DNA of 44,232 nt from Pseudomonas sp. Fl4BN1 (GTDB lineage: Bacteria > Pseudomonadota > Gammaproteobacteria > Pseudomonadales > Pseudomonadaceae). Of the stretch, positions 1 to 7,426 are shown in pieces. The notes under the pieces are model-generated. The model worked only from the letters and a program-made list of their open reading frames with translations, was not told the DNA's origin and ran no database searches. Position 1 is the first letter of the stretch. Each line of letters begins with the position of its first letter. Location: positions 1 through 44,232 of the forward strand of contig NZ_JAAARM010000043.1 in NCBI RefSeq assembly GCF_009908285.1, in the 5' to 3' direction. Position numbers and translations under genes: made by a program.

Positions 1-83
1 CTGCTTGCAGTCTGCCCACTCTGCCTTGCTGCGAGTTAGCCGAAAACGACCTGCCCATAGGTATTAAGGCCACTGGTACGCCT

Positions 84-1235
84 TCAAATCTCCTCGGTGT
101 ACAGCACCACCGTCACATAGAAATAGCAACCCTGGAAATGCCGGGCGCCGCTGGCCGGATCGAAGGCGTTGCGCGCGTGCAGGGTGCGGCGGTTGTCGAA
201 GCACCAGAGCTGGCCTGGATCCAGGCGGCGAATCACCTGGAACCTGGCCTCACGGGTCATGGCGATAAAGCGCCGGTAGGCGCGATACAGCACGGGCATC
301 TGTTCCACCGAGGTGTCGAACGGGCCGCGCAGGAAGTTGGCCATGCGGATTTCTGCAACCTGGCCCTGGGCGTCCAGGGCGATGATCGGCGCCAGGCAGC
401 GATAGTCGCTGTGGCGGTCCTTGTTGCGAAATTCCACGGGGATCTCGCACAACGCGCGAAACGCCTCTGGATTCTCCCGGCGCAGGGCATCGGCAATGGC
501 AAAGCCGTCGACGAAAATGCTTTCGCCGCCCACCGCGTCATTCACCAGGCAGTGTAGAAACTGCAATCCCGGTTGCAGCTCGCGGGTGGGCAGGTCGCTA
601 TGCAAGGGCAGGTTGAAGGCGGTGTAGGCATTGCTGTCGGCATCGGCCTTGGATTGCACGTTGAACAGCACGCCGAAATTGCTTTCACGGATGAACGAGA
701 TGCGCCGGGCGATCAGGGCCAGGGAGCCGGGCTCGGTAGGCGCGCCGCGGACCTGGGTCAGTCCGGTGTCGCGCAGGGCTCGCAGCCACGCCAGGAGTAC
801 CGTGGGATCGTCCATCAGTGCCTGATAGTCGAATACCGGTAGTTGCAGGTTGCTGTCCCACAGCCGACTTTGCGCCTTGTTGGCGCGGCGCTCCTCGCGG
901 GACTGCTGGTCATAGGCGTGGGCCCGCAGCCAGCCGGGATCGAAGCGGCTGCGGTGGCCGTCCGACCAGGTGAGGCTCAGGCAGCCGTGATCATCGATAC
1001 GCGCCTCGTGGCAGTCGATGTCCTCGGCTACGTCGACGATTTCCAGCACTTGTTCACGGGTCACGCTGTAGACGCATTCCGCGCAGGGGCAGTTGTCCCG
1101 CAGCCACTGATGATGAAAGGGGCTGAGGCGAGCATCAGCCCAGTGCACCTGAACCCGGTCCGGCAGTACCTGGGCGGCGGTCAACGCGCTGATCAACGGG
1201 TAACGGCGATAGTCGGCAAAGGCGGCGGTGTTCAC
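84..1235 (-). CDS. gamma-butyrobetaine dioxygenase (TauD/BBOX family)
   Basis: Predicted Fe(II)/2-oxoglutarate hydroxylase converting gamma-butyrobetaine to L-carnitine. The 383-residue protein has the two-part BBOX architecture. An N-terminal GBBH-like/DUF971 domain (about residues 20-110) carries a zinc-type cysteine group (C49, C51, C54). A C-terminal TauD jelly roll follows (about 140-375) with the iron triad H212-x-D214 and H353. The start is GTG; an AAGGAGA ribosome site lies just upstream on the minus strand. It is the last gene of the cdh cluster, 26 nt after cdhB, so its product feeds straight into carnitine dehydrogenase. In P. aeruginosa this end of the operon carries hocS (short-chain acylcarnitine hydrolase), which is not seen here. 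TauD proteins have many substrates, so the substrate is inferred from the N-terminal domain plus context. Confidence 0.85.
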   Translation of the reverse strand: MNTAAFADYRRYPLISALTAAQVLPDRVQVHWADARLSPFHHQWLRDNCPCAECVYSVTREQVLEIVDVAEDIDCHEARIDDHGCLSLTWSDGHRSRFDPGWLRAHAYDQQSREERRANKAQSRLWDSNLQLPVFDYQALMDDPTVLLAWLRALRDTGLTQVRGAPTEPGSLALIARRISFIRESNFGVLFNVQSKADADSNAYTAFNLPLHSDLPTRELQPGLQFLHCLVNDAVGGESIFVDGFAIADALRRENPEAFRALCEIPVEFRNKDRHSDYRCLAPIIALDAQGQVAEIRMANFLRGPFDTSVEQMPVLYRAYRRFIAMTREARFQVIRRLDPGQLWCFDNRRTLHARNAFDPASGARHFQGCYFYVTVVLYTEEI

Positions 1236-1261
1236 GGTGGTCTCCTTTTTCGGGCGGGTGG

Positions 1262-1738
1262 TTATTTTTCCGCTGGCAGGCCAATGACTCGGCCGAGGTA
1301 CGTCGGACGTGGCAGGTCTGTCTGCGTGGCCGCGATGGCCTGCAGGCGTTGCAGCACCGGTTCGCTGAACGGCGCCGAGCGAGGGCCGGCCAGGTCGACG
1401 TGGAGCAGCATCTGTTCATTGCCGGCCAGCTCCTGCGGGTCGCCGATCTTGTGCAGGCGGTGATACAGGTGCAGCCGTTTGTGGTCATGGCCGATGATCT
1501 GGGTGTGCACTTCGACCTCGGTGTCGAGCTTCACCTCGTGCAGGTAATTGAGGTGCAACTCCAGGGTGAACAGCGAGTGACCGCTGGCCTCGCGGTTGTC
1601 GCTGTCCAGGCCCAGTCGGTCCATCAGTGCATCAGTGGCATAGCTGAAGATCAGCAGGTAGAAGGCATCGCGCAGATGGCCGTTGTAGTCGACCCAGTCG
1701 TTGATGATGCGGGTGCTGTAGGTGGTCAGGGCAGGCAT
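1262..1738 (-). CDS. cdhB: betainyl-CoA thioesterase CdhB
   Basis: Hotdog-fold acyl-CoA thioesterase of 158 residues, related to the 4-hydroxybenzoyl-CoA thioesterase family. The N-terminus contains the typical DWVDYNGHLRDAFY stretch, in which the Asp/Asn near the loop belongs to the active-site region of this fold. In carnitine-degrading pseudomonads the enzyme hydrolyses betainyl-CoA, made by CdhC, to glycine betaine and CoA. It lies between cdhA and the gamma-butyrobetaine dioxygenase on the same strand. A REPIN separates it from cdhA. The ATG at 1738 has only a weak ribosome site (GGTGAG). The family call is firm; the substrate follows from the operon. Confidence 0.85.
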   Translation of the reverse strand: MPALTTYSTRIINDWVDYNGHLRDAFYLLIFSYATDALMDRLGLDSDNREASGHSLFTLELHLNYLHEVKLDTEVEVHTQIIGHDHKRLHLYHRLHKIGDPQELAGNEQMLLHVDLAGPRSAPFSEPVLQRLQAIAATQTDLPRPTYLGRVIGLPAEK

Positions 1739-1755
1739 AGGCTCACCAGATGTAT

Positions 1756-1846
1756 GTAGGAGCCGGCTTGCCGGCGAAGGCGTCCTTCAGGGCGCGGCAG
1801 GGCTTGGCCGCCTGTTCGCCTGTTCGCTGGCAAGCCAGCTCCTACA
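1756..1846. repeat. REPIN between cdhA and cdhB
   Basis: Two REP arms in inverted orientation: GTAGGAGCCGGCTTGCCGGC at the left and GCTGGCAAGCCAGCTCCTAC at the right, joined by a spacer of about 50 bp. It fills the gap between cdhA and cdhB inside the operon. The RNA could form a long hairpin that attenuates transcription or protects the upstream message. Confidence 0.9.
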
Positions 1847-1856
1847 GTGATTGGGG

Positions 1857-2822
1857 TTAGTCGTGAAAGTGCATGCCGTGCTTGGCCTTGGTGGTTTGCA
1901 CCGCCTCTAGCACCGCCAGCAGGCAGTCATCACGATAGCGCTCCAGGGCCGCAATGCTGTGGCTGCCCAGTTGCTCGGCGGTGCCTTCGACTACATCATC
2001 GATCAGCTTGTCGGTCAGCTCCGGTGCTGGCAGGTAGGTCCAGGGCAGTTGCAGCGCCGGGCCGAACTGGGCCATGAAGTGGCGCATGCCGGCGTCGCCC
2101 CCCGCCAGCGTATAGGTGAGGAAGGTGCCCATGAACGACCAGCGCAAACCGGCGCCGAAGCGGATCGCATCGTCGATTTCCCCGGTGGTCGCCACGCCGT
2201 CATTCACCAGATGCAGGGCTTCGCGCCACAGGGCTTCGAGCAGTCGGTCGGCGATGAACCCCGGGACTTCCTTGCGCACGTGCAGTGGCCGCATGCCCAG
2301 GGATTCATAGACCTTGATCGCAGCCTGCACCGCTTGTGGCGCAGTGCGCTTGCCGCCCACCACTTCCACCAGGGGCAACAGGTACACCGGGTTGAACGGA
2401 TGACCAACCACGCAGCGTTCCGGGTGAGTCGAGCCTTCGTAGAATTCGCTGGGCAGCAGGCCCGAAGTGCTGGAGCCGATCAGGGCATCGGGCTTGGCCG
2501 CGGCGCTGATCTTGCTGTGCAGTTCAAGCTTCAGTTCCAGGCGTTCCGGAGCGCTTTCCTGGATGAAGTCGGCATCCTTCACGCATTCTTCGATGGTGCT
2601 GACAAAGCGCAGGCGCTGTTGCGAGGCGCCGGGGGCCAGCCCTTGTTGCTCCAGGGCGCCCCAGGCGTTGGCGACACGTTTGCGCAGGGCCACTTCGGCG
2701 CCGGGGGCCGGGTCCCAGGCCACTACGTCCAGGCCGTGGGCCAGGGCACGGGCTACCCAGCCGCTGCCGATCACGCCGCTGCCCAGAGCGGCGAAGGTTT
2801 TGATGTTGGTGATAAAAGTCAT
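1857..2822 (-). CDS. cdhA: L-carnitine 3-dehydrogenase CdhA
   Basis: NAD-dependent oxidation of L-carnitine to 3-dehydrocarnitine. The 321-residue protein has the 3-hydroxyacyl-CoA dehydrogenase fold. The N-terminal Rossmann domain carries ALGSGVIGSGW (GxGxxG, residues 12-22). The catalytic-histidine segment HPFNPVYLLPLVEV follows, with an all-helical C-terminal domain. The length is normal for carnitine dehydrogenase. The ATG at 2822 is preceded by AGGAAGA on the minus strand. It lies between cdhC and cdhB, with a REPIN on each side. Family and context agree, so the assignment is secure. Confidence 0.92.
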   Translation of the reverse strand: MTFITNIKTFAALGSGVIGSGWVARALAHGLDVVAWDPAPGAEVALRKRVANAWGALEQQGLAPGASQQRLRFVSTIEECVKDADFIQESAPERLELKLELHSKISAAAKPDALIGSSTSGLLPSEFYEGSTHPERCVVGHPFNPVYLLPLVEVVGGKRTAPQAVQAAIKVYESLGMRPLHVRKEVPGFIADRLLEALWREALHLVNDGVATTGEIDDAIRFGAGLRWSFMGTFLTYTLAGGDAGMRHFMAQFGPALQLPWTYLPAPELTDKLIDDVVEGTAEQLGSHSIAALERYRDDCLLAVLEAVQTTKAKHGMHFHD

Positions 2823-2845
2823 CGCGTCTTCCTGGAAAAAGAGTC

Positions 2846-2916
2846 TGTAGAAGCGGGCTTGCCAGCGAAGCGGTTGGCGGCCTTGCGGGCCTCTTCGCCG
2901 GCAAGCCGGCTCCTAC
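2846..2916. repeat. REPIN between cdhC and cdhA
   Basis: A short REP pair: GTAGAAGCGGGCTTGCCAGC on the left and TTCGCCGGCAAGCCGGCTCC on the right, with a compact spacer. The left arm has diverged from the consensus used elsewhere in the window. It fills most of the 112-nt gap between cdhC and cdhA. Confidence 0.85.
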
Positions 2917-2934
2917 GGGGAGGGTGGGTTCGGC

Positions 2935-3822
2935 TTAGCCGCGTTGCTTCAGGCCCATTTTCTGGCGGCCCTCGGCCGGGGTCAGAACCCGGGCCCCCAG
3001 GCGGCTGAGGATCTCCGTGGCTCGTTCCACCAGTTGCCCATTGGTGGCGAGCACGCCGCGATCCAGCCACAGGTTGTCTTCCAGGCCGACTCGCACGTTG
3101 CCCCCTAGCAGCACCGCTTGCGCGGCCATCGGCATCTGCATGCGACCGATACCGAAACCGGCCCAGACCGCACCATCCGGCAGGTTGTCGACCATGGCCT
3201 TCATGGTGGTGGTATCGGCCGGGGCGCCCCAGGGAATGCCCAGGCACAGCTGGAACAGCGGGTTGTCCAGCAGGCCTTCCTTGATCATCTGTTTGGCGAA
3301 CCACAGGTGGCCGGTGTCGAAGATTTCCAGCTCGGCTTTCACTCCCAGTTCCTGGATGCGTTTGGCGCCGGCGCGTAACTGGGCCGGGGTGGACACGTAA
3401 ATGGTGTCGCCATCACCGAAGTTCAGGGTGCCGCAGTCCAGGGTGCAGATCTCCGGCAGCAGCTCCTCGACGTGGGCCAGGCGGGTCAGCGGGCCCACCA
3501 GGTCGGTGTTGGGACCGAACTCCATGGGGTTTTCGCCGCCACCGATCTCCAGGTCGCCGCCCATCCCGGCGGTGAGGTTGACGATGATGTCGACGTCCGC
3601 CTCGCGGATGCGCTCCATCACCTCTCGGTACAGCGCCACGTCGCGGCTGAACTTGCCGGTCTGTGGGTCGCGCACATGGCAATGGACCACGGTGGCCCCG
3701 GCTTTGGCGGCTTCCACCGCGGCGGCGGCAATCTGTTTCGGAGTGACCGGCACGTGGGGGCTCCTGGCGGTCGTGTCGCCAGCACCGGTGAGTGCGCAGG
3801 TGATGATGACGTCGTGGTTCAT
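2935..3822 (-). CDS. cdhC: 3-dehydrocarnitine cleavage enzyme CdhC (BKACE family)
   Basis: Beta-keto acid cleavage enzyme that transfers the trimethylglycyl part of 3-dehydrocarnitine to acetyl-CoA, giving betainyl-CoA and acetoacetate. It has 295 residues and a TIM-barrel fold. The zinc-binding VHCHVRDP motif (H47, H49) and the NLTAGMGG and GGNVRVGLED segments typical of BKACE/DUF849 proteins are visible. A ribosome site (AAGGAA) precedes the ATG at 3822. It lies 72 nt downstream of caiX. BKACE enzymes use many beta-keto acids; the neighbouring carnitine dehydrogenase and thioesterase fix this one as the dehydrocarnitine enzyme. Confidence 0.92.
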   Translation of the reverse strand: MNHDVIITCALTGAGDTTARSPHVPVTPKQIAAAAVEAAKAGATVVHCHVRDPQTGKFSRDVALYREVMERIREADVDIIVNLTAGMGGDLEIGGGENPMEFGPNTDLVGPLTRLAHVEELLPEICTLDCGTLNFGDGDTIYVSTPAQLRAGAKRIQELGVKAELEIFDTGHLWFAKQMIKEGLLDNPLFQLCLGIPWGAPADTTTMKAMVDNLPDGAVWAGFGIGRMQMPMAAQAVLLGGNVRVGLEDNLWLDRGVLATNGQLVERATEILSRLGARVLTPAEGRQKMGLKQRG

Positions 3823-3894
3823 GGTGCGGGTTCCTTACAGGCGTGGTGAGCCACTGCGCAGCCGGTTGGCGCTGCGCAGATGCGTTCGAGGTGG

Positions 3895-4839
3895 TTATTT
3901 GCTGGTCAGTTTCAGGTGTTCAGCGGCGGGCTTGCCGTCGAAGGTAGTCACCCCTTCGAGCCAGCGCTCCTGGTCTTGCGGATGGTCGGCAAGCCATTGC
4001 CTGGCGGACTCCAGGGCGTCCTTGTGGTCGAGCAGCGGTTGCATCATGCGGCTCTCGTCCTCGGCGCTGAAGGTCATGTTGCTCAGCAGCCGGCTCACAT
4101 TCGGGCACTGTTCGGCATAGTTCGGAGCGGTGACGGTCCACACCGTGGCCATGCCTTCATTCGGCCCCAGGGCGTCATCGCTGCCGGTGAGGTAGCTCAT
4201 CTGTACGTTGACGTTCATCGGGTGCGGCGCCCAGCCGAAGAACACCACGGCCTCCTTGCGGCGCACGGCGCGATCCACCGCGGCGAGCATGCCGGCTTCA
4301 CTGGATTCCACCAGCTGGAATTTGCCCAGGCCGAACTGGTTCTTGGCGATCATCGCCTTGATCTGGGTATTGGCGCCCGAACCGGGTTCGATGCCGTAGA
4401 TCTTGCCGCCCAGCTCTTTCTCGAACTTGGCGATGTCGGCAAAGGTTTTCAGGCCCTTGTCGGCCAGGTAGGTCGGCACGGCGAGGGTCGCTCGGGCGTC
4501 CTTGAGGCTCGGCTCGGCCAGCACCTTGACCTGCTTGGCATTGATGAACGGGGTGATGGTCTGGGTCATCAACGGATTCCAGTAGCCGAGGAACAGGTCC
4601 AGGCGCTGATCACGGATGCCGGCGAAAATGATCTGCTGCGAGGCGCTGGTCTGCTTGGTCTTGTAGCCGAGGCCGTCGAGCAGTACTTGGGCCATGGCAC
4701 TGGTGGCGATCACATCGGTCCAGTTGACCACGCCCAGACGCACGTTCTGGCAACTGGCGGCGTCGGCGGCCATGGCTGCGGGGGTGAGCAAGACGGTACC
4801 GCTGAGTGCAAGAACACAGCTGCTGATCAGTCGTTTCAT
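3895..4839 (-). CDS. caiX: carnitine-binding periplasmic protein CaiX
   Basis: Periplasmic substrate-binding protein of the OpuAC/ProX glycine-betaine family. The chosen ATG at 4839 gives 314 residues that begin with a classical Sec signal peptide (MKRLISSCVLALSGTVLLTP, then an AMA cleavage site). A good GAGGA ribosome site supports it; a longer reading to 5034 would add an Arg-rich non-signal extension. Mature segments such as VRLGVVNWTDVIATSAMAQ and LFLGYWNP are typical of the family. There is no permease or ATPase gene nearby. In P. aeruginosa CaiX works with the CbcWV core transporter encoded elsewhere, and the same is inferred here. It is the first gene of the carnitine operon, divergent from cdhR. 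Confidence 0.9.
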   Translation of the reverse strand: MKRLISSCVLALSGTVLLTPAAMAADAASCQNVRLGVVNWTDVIATSAMAQVLLDGLGYKTKQTSASQQIIFAGIRDQRLDLFLGYWNPLMTQTITPFINAKQVKVLAEPSLKDARATLAVPTYLADKGLKTFADIAKFEKELGGKIYGIEPGSGANTQIKAMIAKNQFGLGKFQLVESSEAGMLAAVDRAVRRKEAVVFFGWAPHPMNVNVQMSYLTGSDDALGPNEGMATVWTVTAPNYAEQCPNVSRLLSNMTFSAEDESRMMQPLLDHKDALESARQWLADHPQDQERWLEGVTTFDGKPAAEHLKLTSK

Positions 4840-5032
4840 GGGGGTTCCTCGGCAGGTCGTTATTGTCGGTCCCGGCGTCTTTGTGCGTCGGTGATGCCAA
4901 GGTACGCAGGCATCGCGCCAGGCAAACGCACAGCGGCGACCGACTCTTGCACTGCAGCGACCCCGACCCTTGTGAGGACCGGGCATTTGGCGTATCAAAG
5001 GCCCCACGCTGGCCGTCATGCGAGTGCGTTCC

Positions 5033-5992
5033 ATGTCCCAGGATTTCTACTTTCTGCTGATGCCGGGGTTCTCGGCCATCGGCTTCATTTCCGCTATCGA
5101 GCCGCTGCGAGTGGCCAATCGCTTTCGCGGTGAGCTGTACCGCTGGCACGTGCTGAGTGCCGACGGCGGTCCGGTACTGGCCAGTAATGGCATGTCGGTC
5201 AATGTCGATGCGGCTCTGGAGCCGTTGAAGAAGGGCGCGACCCTGTGGGTGGTCGCCGGCTTCGAACCGTTGAAACTCCTCACTCCGGCCCTGGAGCACT
5301 GGTTGCGCCGGCTGGACCATGAGGGCGTGACGTTGGGCGCGATTGATACCGGCAGTGTGCTGCTGGCCGAGACCGGTTTGCTGGAGGGGCACCGGGTGAC
5401 CCTGCACTGGGAAGCCATCGACGCCTTCAAGGAGTCTTATCCACAGCTGGGCGTGACCCAGGAGCTGTTCGAGATCGATCGGCGGCGCATTACCTGTGCC
5501 GGCGGCACAGCGTCCATCGACATGATGCTCGACCTGATCGCCCAGGCCCACGGCCCGGAGCTGGCGATCCAGGTCAGCGAGCAGTTTGTGCTGGGGCGCA
5601 TCCGTCCGCGCAAGGACCACCAGCGCATGGAAGTCGCCAGTCGCTATGGCATCAGCAACAAGAAGCTGGTGCAGGTGATCGGCGAGATGGAGCAGCACAG
5701 CGAGCCACCCCTGAGCACCCTGGCCCTGGCCGAATCGATCAAGGTCACTCGGCGCCAACTGGAGCGGTTGTTCCGTCTGCACCTCAATGACACGCCGAGC
5801 AACTTCTACCTGGGGCTGCGCCTGGAGAAGGCCCGACAGTTGCTGCGCCAGACCGACATGAGCGTGCTGGAGGTGAGCATTGCCTGTGGATTCGAGTCGC
5901 CGTCCTACTTCACCCGCAGCTATCGAGCACGATTCGTGCACTGCCCACGGCAAGACCGGCGCCTTCTGGGAGGCGGCCGGGAGCTGGTTTGA
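5033..5992 (+). CDS. cdhR: carnitine-responsive AraC/GlxA-type activator CdhR
   Basis: Transcription activator of the divergent caiX-cdh operon. The N-terminal class I glutamine-amidotransferase-like (GlxA/DJ-1 type) ligand domain occupies about residues 1-190. The C-terminal AraC double helix-turn-helix covers about 215-310 and includes VTRRQLERLFRLHL and ACGFESPSYFTRSYRARF. The start at 5033 (MSQDFYFLLMPGFSAIGF) is chosen because the GlxA fold begins there. An in-frame ATG at 5018 would add five residues; neither has a strong ribosome site. The 193-nt gap to caiX must hold both promoters. The tail after the second helix-turn-helix is short and basic. Family and divergent position match the known carnitine regulator. 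Confidence 0.88.
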   Translation: MSQDFYFLLMPGFSAIGFISAIEPLRVANRFRGELYRWHVLSADGGPVLASNGMSVNVDAALEPLKKGATLWVVAGFEPLKLLTPALEHWLRRLDHEGVTLGAIDTGSVLLAETGLLEGHRVTLHWEAIDAFKESYPQLGVTQELFEIDRRRITCAGGTASIDMMLDLIAQAHGPELAIQVSEQFVLGRIRPRKDHQRMEVASRYGISNKKLVQVIGEMEQHSEPPLSTLALAESIKVTRRQLERLFRLHLNDTPSNFYLGLRLEKARQLLRQTDMSVLEVSIACGFESPSYFTRSYRARFVHCPRQDRRLLGGGRELV

Positions 5993-6000
5993 CAGGGTTT

Positions 6001-6060
6001 TACAGTCAATTATACTCGCCGCTATAAATTATAGTCCTGGCAATAATTGAGTATAAAACC
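6001..6060 (+). promoter_or_regulatory. AT-rich promoter region with inverted repeat
   Basis: The 60 bases before the AAA ATPase gene are far richer in A+T than the surroundings. They contain the inverted pair TCAATTAT (6006-6013) and ATAATTGA (6043-6050) around a near-palindrome CTATAAATTATAG (6022-6034), which also resembles a sigma-70 -10 element. This looks like a promoter with an operator. No conventional Shine-Dalgarno sequence is obvious before the ATG. Confidence 0.4.
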
Positions 6061-7242
6061 ATGTCGAAAAACACCGGCTTCGTGTTTCGTCGTCCTGCAC
6101 TGGCGCTCAATATTGCCGATGGCCTGGTGGGCTCGGGGATTCAGGACTACAGCTCGGGGCTGTTCCTGGCGGCGCCACGGCGCACGGGTAAAAGTACCTT
6201 TCTGCGCGAAGACCTGCTGCCCGAGTGCCAGCGTCGCGGTTGGCTGGCGGTGTATGTCGACCTGTGGGCCAGTCGCGAAAAAGACCCTGCCGAGTTGATC
6301 GCCGGTGCCATCGCCGGTGCCCTGGTGCCCTTCGAGAAGGGCATTCGCAAACTGGCAAAATCCCTGGGGGTGGAGAAGCTCAGCTTCCTGCGCACCTTGT
6401 CCTGGGATTTCAGCAAGTCCCAGTTGCCCGAAGGCGCGACCCTGACCCAAGCCCTGGAGTTGCTGCACAGCGCGGCCGGCAAGACCGTGGTGCTGGTGAT
6501 CGACGAAGCCCAGCATGCCTTGAGTTCCGAGGCCGGGTTGAATGCCATGTTTGCCCTCAAGGCCGCCCGGGACCAGCTCAACCAGGGGCGCGACATGGAC
6601 ACCCACGGCCTGCGCCTGGTGTTCACCGGGTCCAATCGCGACAAGCTGGCGCACCTGGTGTTGAACCGCAACCAACCTTTTTTCGGTTCGAGCATCACGC
6701 CTTTCCCGCTGCTGGGACGCGATTTCACCAAGGCCTATACCGCCCATCTGAACGCCCACCTGGCGTCCACCAACCAGTTCGACGCCGACGACCTCGACCA
6801 GGCGTTCGAATGGGTTGGCCGGCGCCCGGAAATGCTCCGCAGCATCATCGGCCAGGTGGCCCTGGAGTTGGGTGAGGCGAGCCAGCTCAACGAACTGCTG
6901 CGCAGCAGCGCCGAGATTCTTCGGGCCGGGGTCTGGAGCGAGTTCGAAAGCGCCTGGAATGGTTTGACCGCAGCGCAGCGGGCGGTGCTGGAAGTGATGG
7001 TGGCGCGCTCCAACAACAACCTGCCCTTCGCGCCCTTTACCGATGACACCCTGGCGGCGGTCGGCGAAGCGCTGAAGGCCTCCGGCAGCCATTCGACGCC
7101 CGGCACCCAGACCATCCAGGCCTGTATCGACGCCTTGCGGGAAAAGGAGTTGGTGTGGAAATCCAGCCGTGGCGCCTATGCCCTGGAAGACAACTCGTTC
7201 GCCGACTGGCTCCAGCACTACCGGCGTAAAGCCGCTGAATAG
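6061..7242 (+). CDS. AAA-type ATPase of unknown role
   Basis: A 393-residue stand-alone P-loop ATPase. The Walker A segment is AAPRRTGKST (residues 37-46, K44). The Walker B is VVLVIDEAQHAL (D148, E149). A sensor-1-like FTGSN segment lies near residue 185. The C-terminal 70 residues look like a winged-helix domain (ACIDALREKELVWKSS). The layout recalls archaeal-type/Orc-like AAA ATPases, in which a C-terminal winged helix contacts DNA or a partner. No partner gene is next to it: the upstream neighbour is cdhR and the downstream neighbour is the opposing receptor gene. The function is not recognised. Expression is probably from the AT-rich promoter directly upstream. Confidence 0.8.
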   Translation: MSKNTGFVFRRPALALNIADGLVGSGIQDYSSGLFLAAPRRTGKSTFLREDLLPECQRRGWLAVYVDLWASREKDPAELIAGAIAGALVPFEKGIRKLAKSLGVEKLSFLRTLSWDFSKSQLPEGATLTQALELLHSAAGKTVVLVIDEAQHALSSEAGLNAMFALKAARDQLNQGRDMDTHGLRLVFTGSNRDKLAHLVLNRNQPFFGSSITPFPLLGRDFTKAYTAHLNAHLASTNQFDADDLDQAFEWVGRRPEMLRSIIGQVALELGEASQLNELLRSSAEILRAGVWSEFESAWNGLTAAQRAVLEVMVARSNNNLPFAPFTDDTLAAVGEALKASGSHSTPGTQTIQACIDALREKELVWKSSRGAYALEDNSFADWLQHYRRKAAE

Positions 7243-7380
7243 CGCTGGTCGGTAGCGGTTCGCAGGCTCCGATCACGGGCGGACAACAGGTCGGCAGGAC
7301 CTTGCCCGTGACCCGCTAGCGGGGTCAAGGCAGGTGCCTCCAGCAGAGGAGGGATGTGGGGCAAGCGCAAGTTGCAATCT

Positions 7381-7414
7381 CTCGATGGGCCAGTGGTGAC
7401 ACCGGTCCATCGAG
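7381..7414. terminator. stem-loop after the TonB receptor gene
   Basis: CTCGATGG (7381-7388) pairs with CCATCGAG (7407-7414), a perfect 8-bp stem 12 bases past the receptor stop codon. There is no clear U-tract on the minus strand, so termination is a guess. A second near-palindrome, GACCCGCTAGCGGGGTC (7310-7326), lies between it and the ATPase gene. The convergent gap 7243-7426 holds nothing else recognised. Confidence 0.4.
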
Positions 7415-7426
7415 GGGCTTGGCGCC

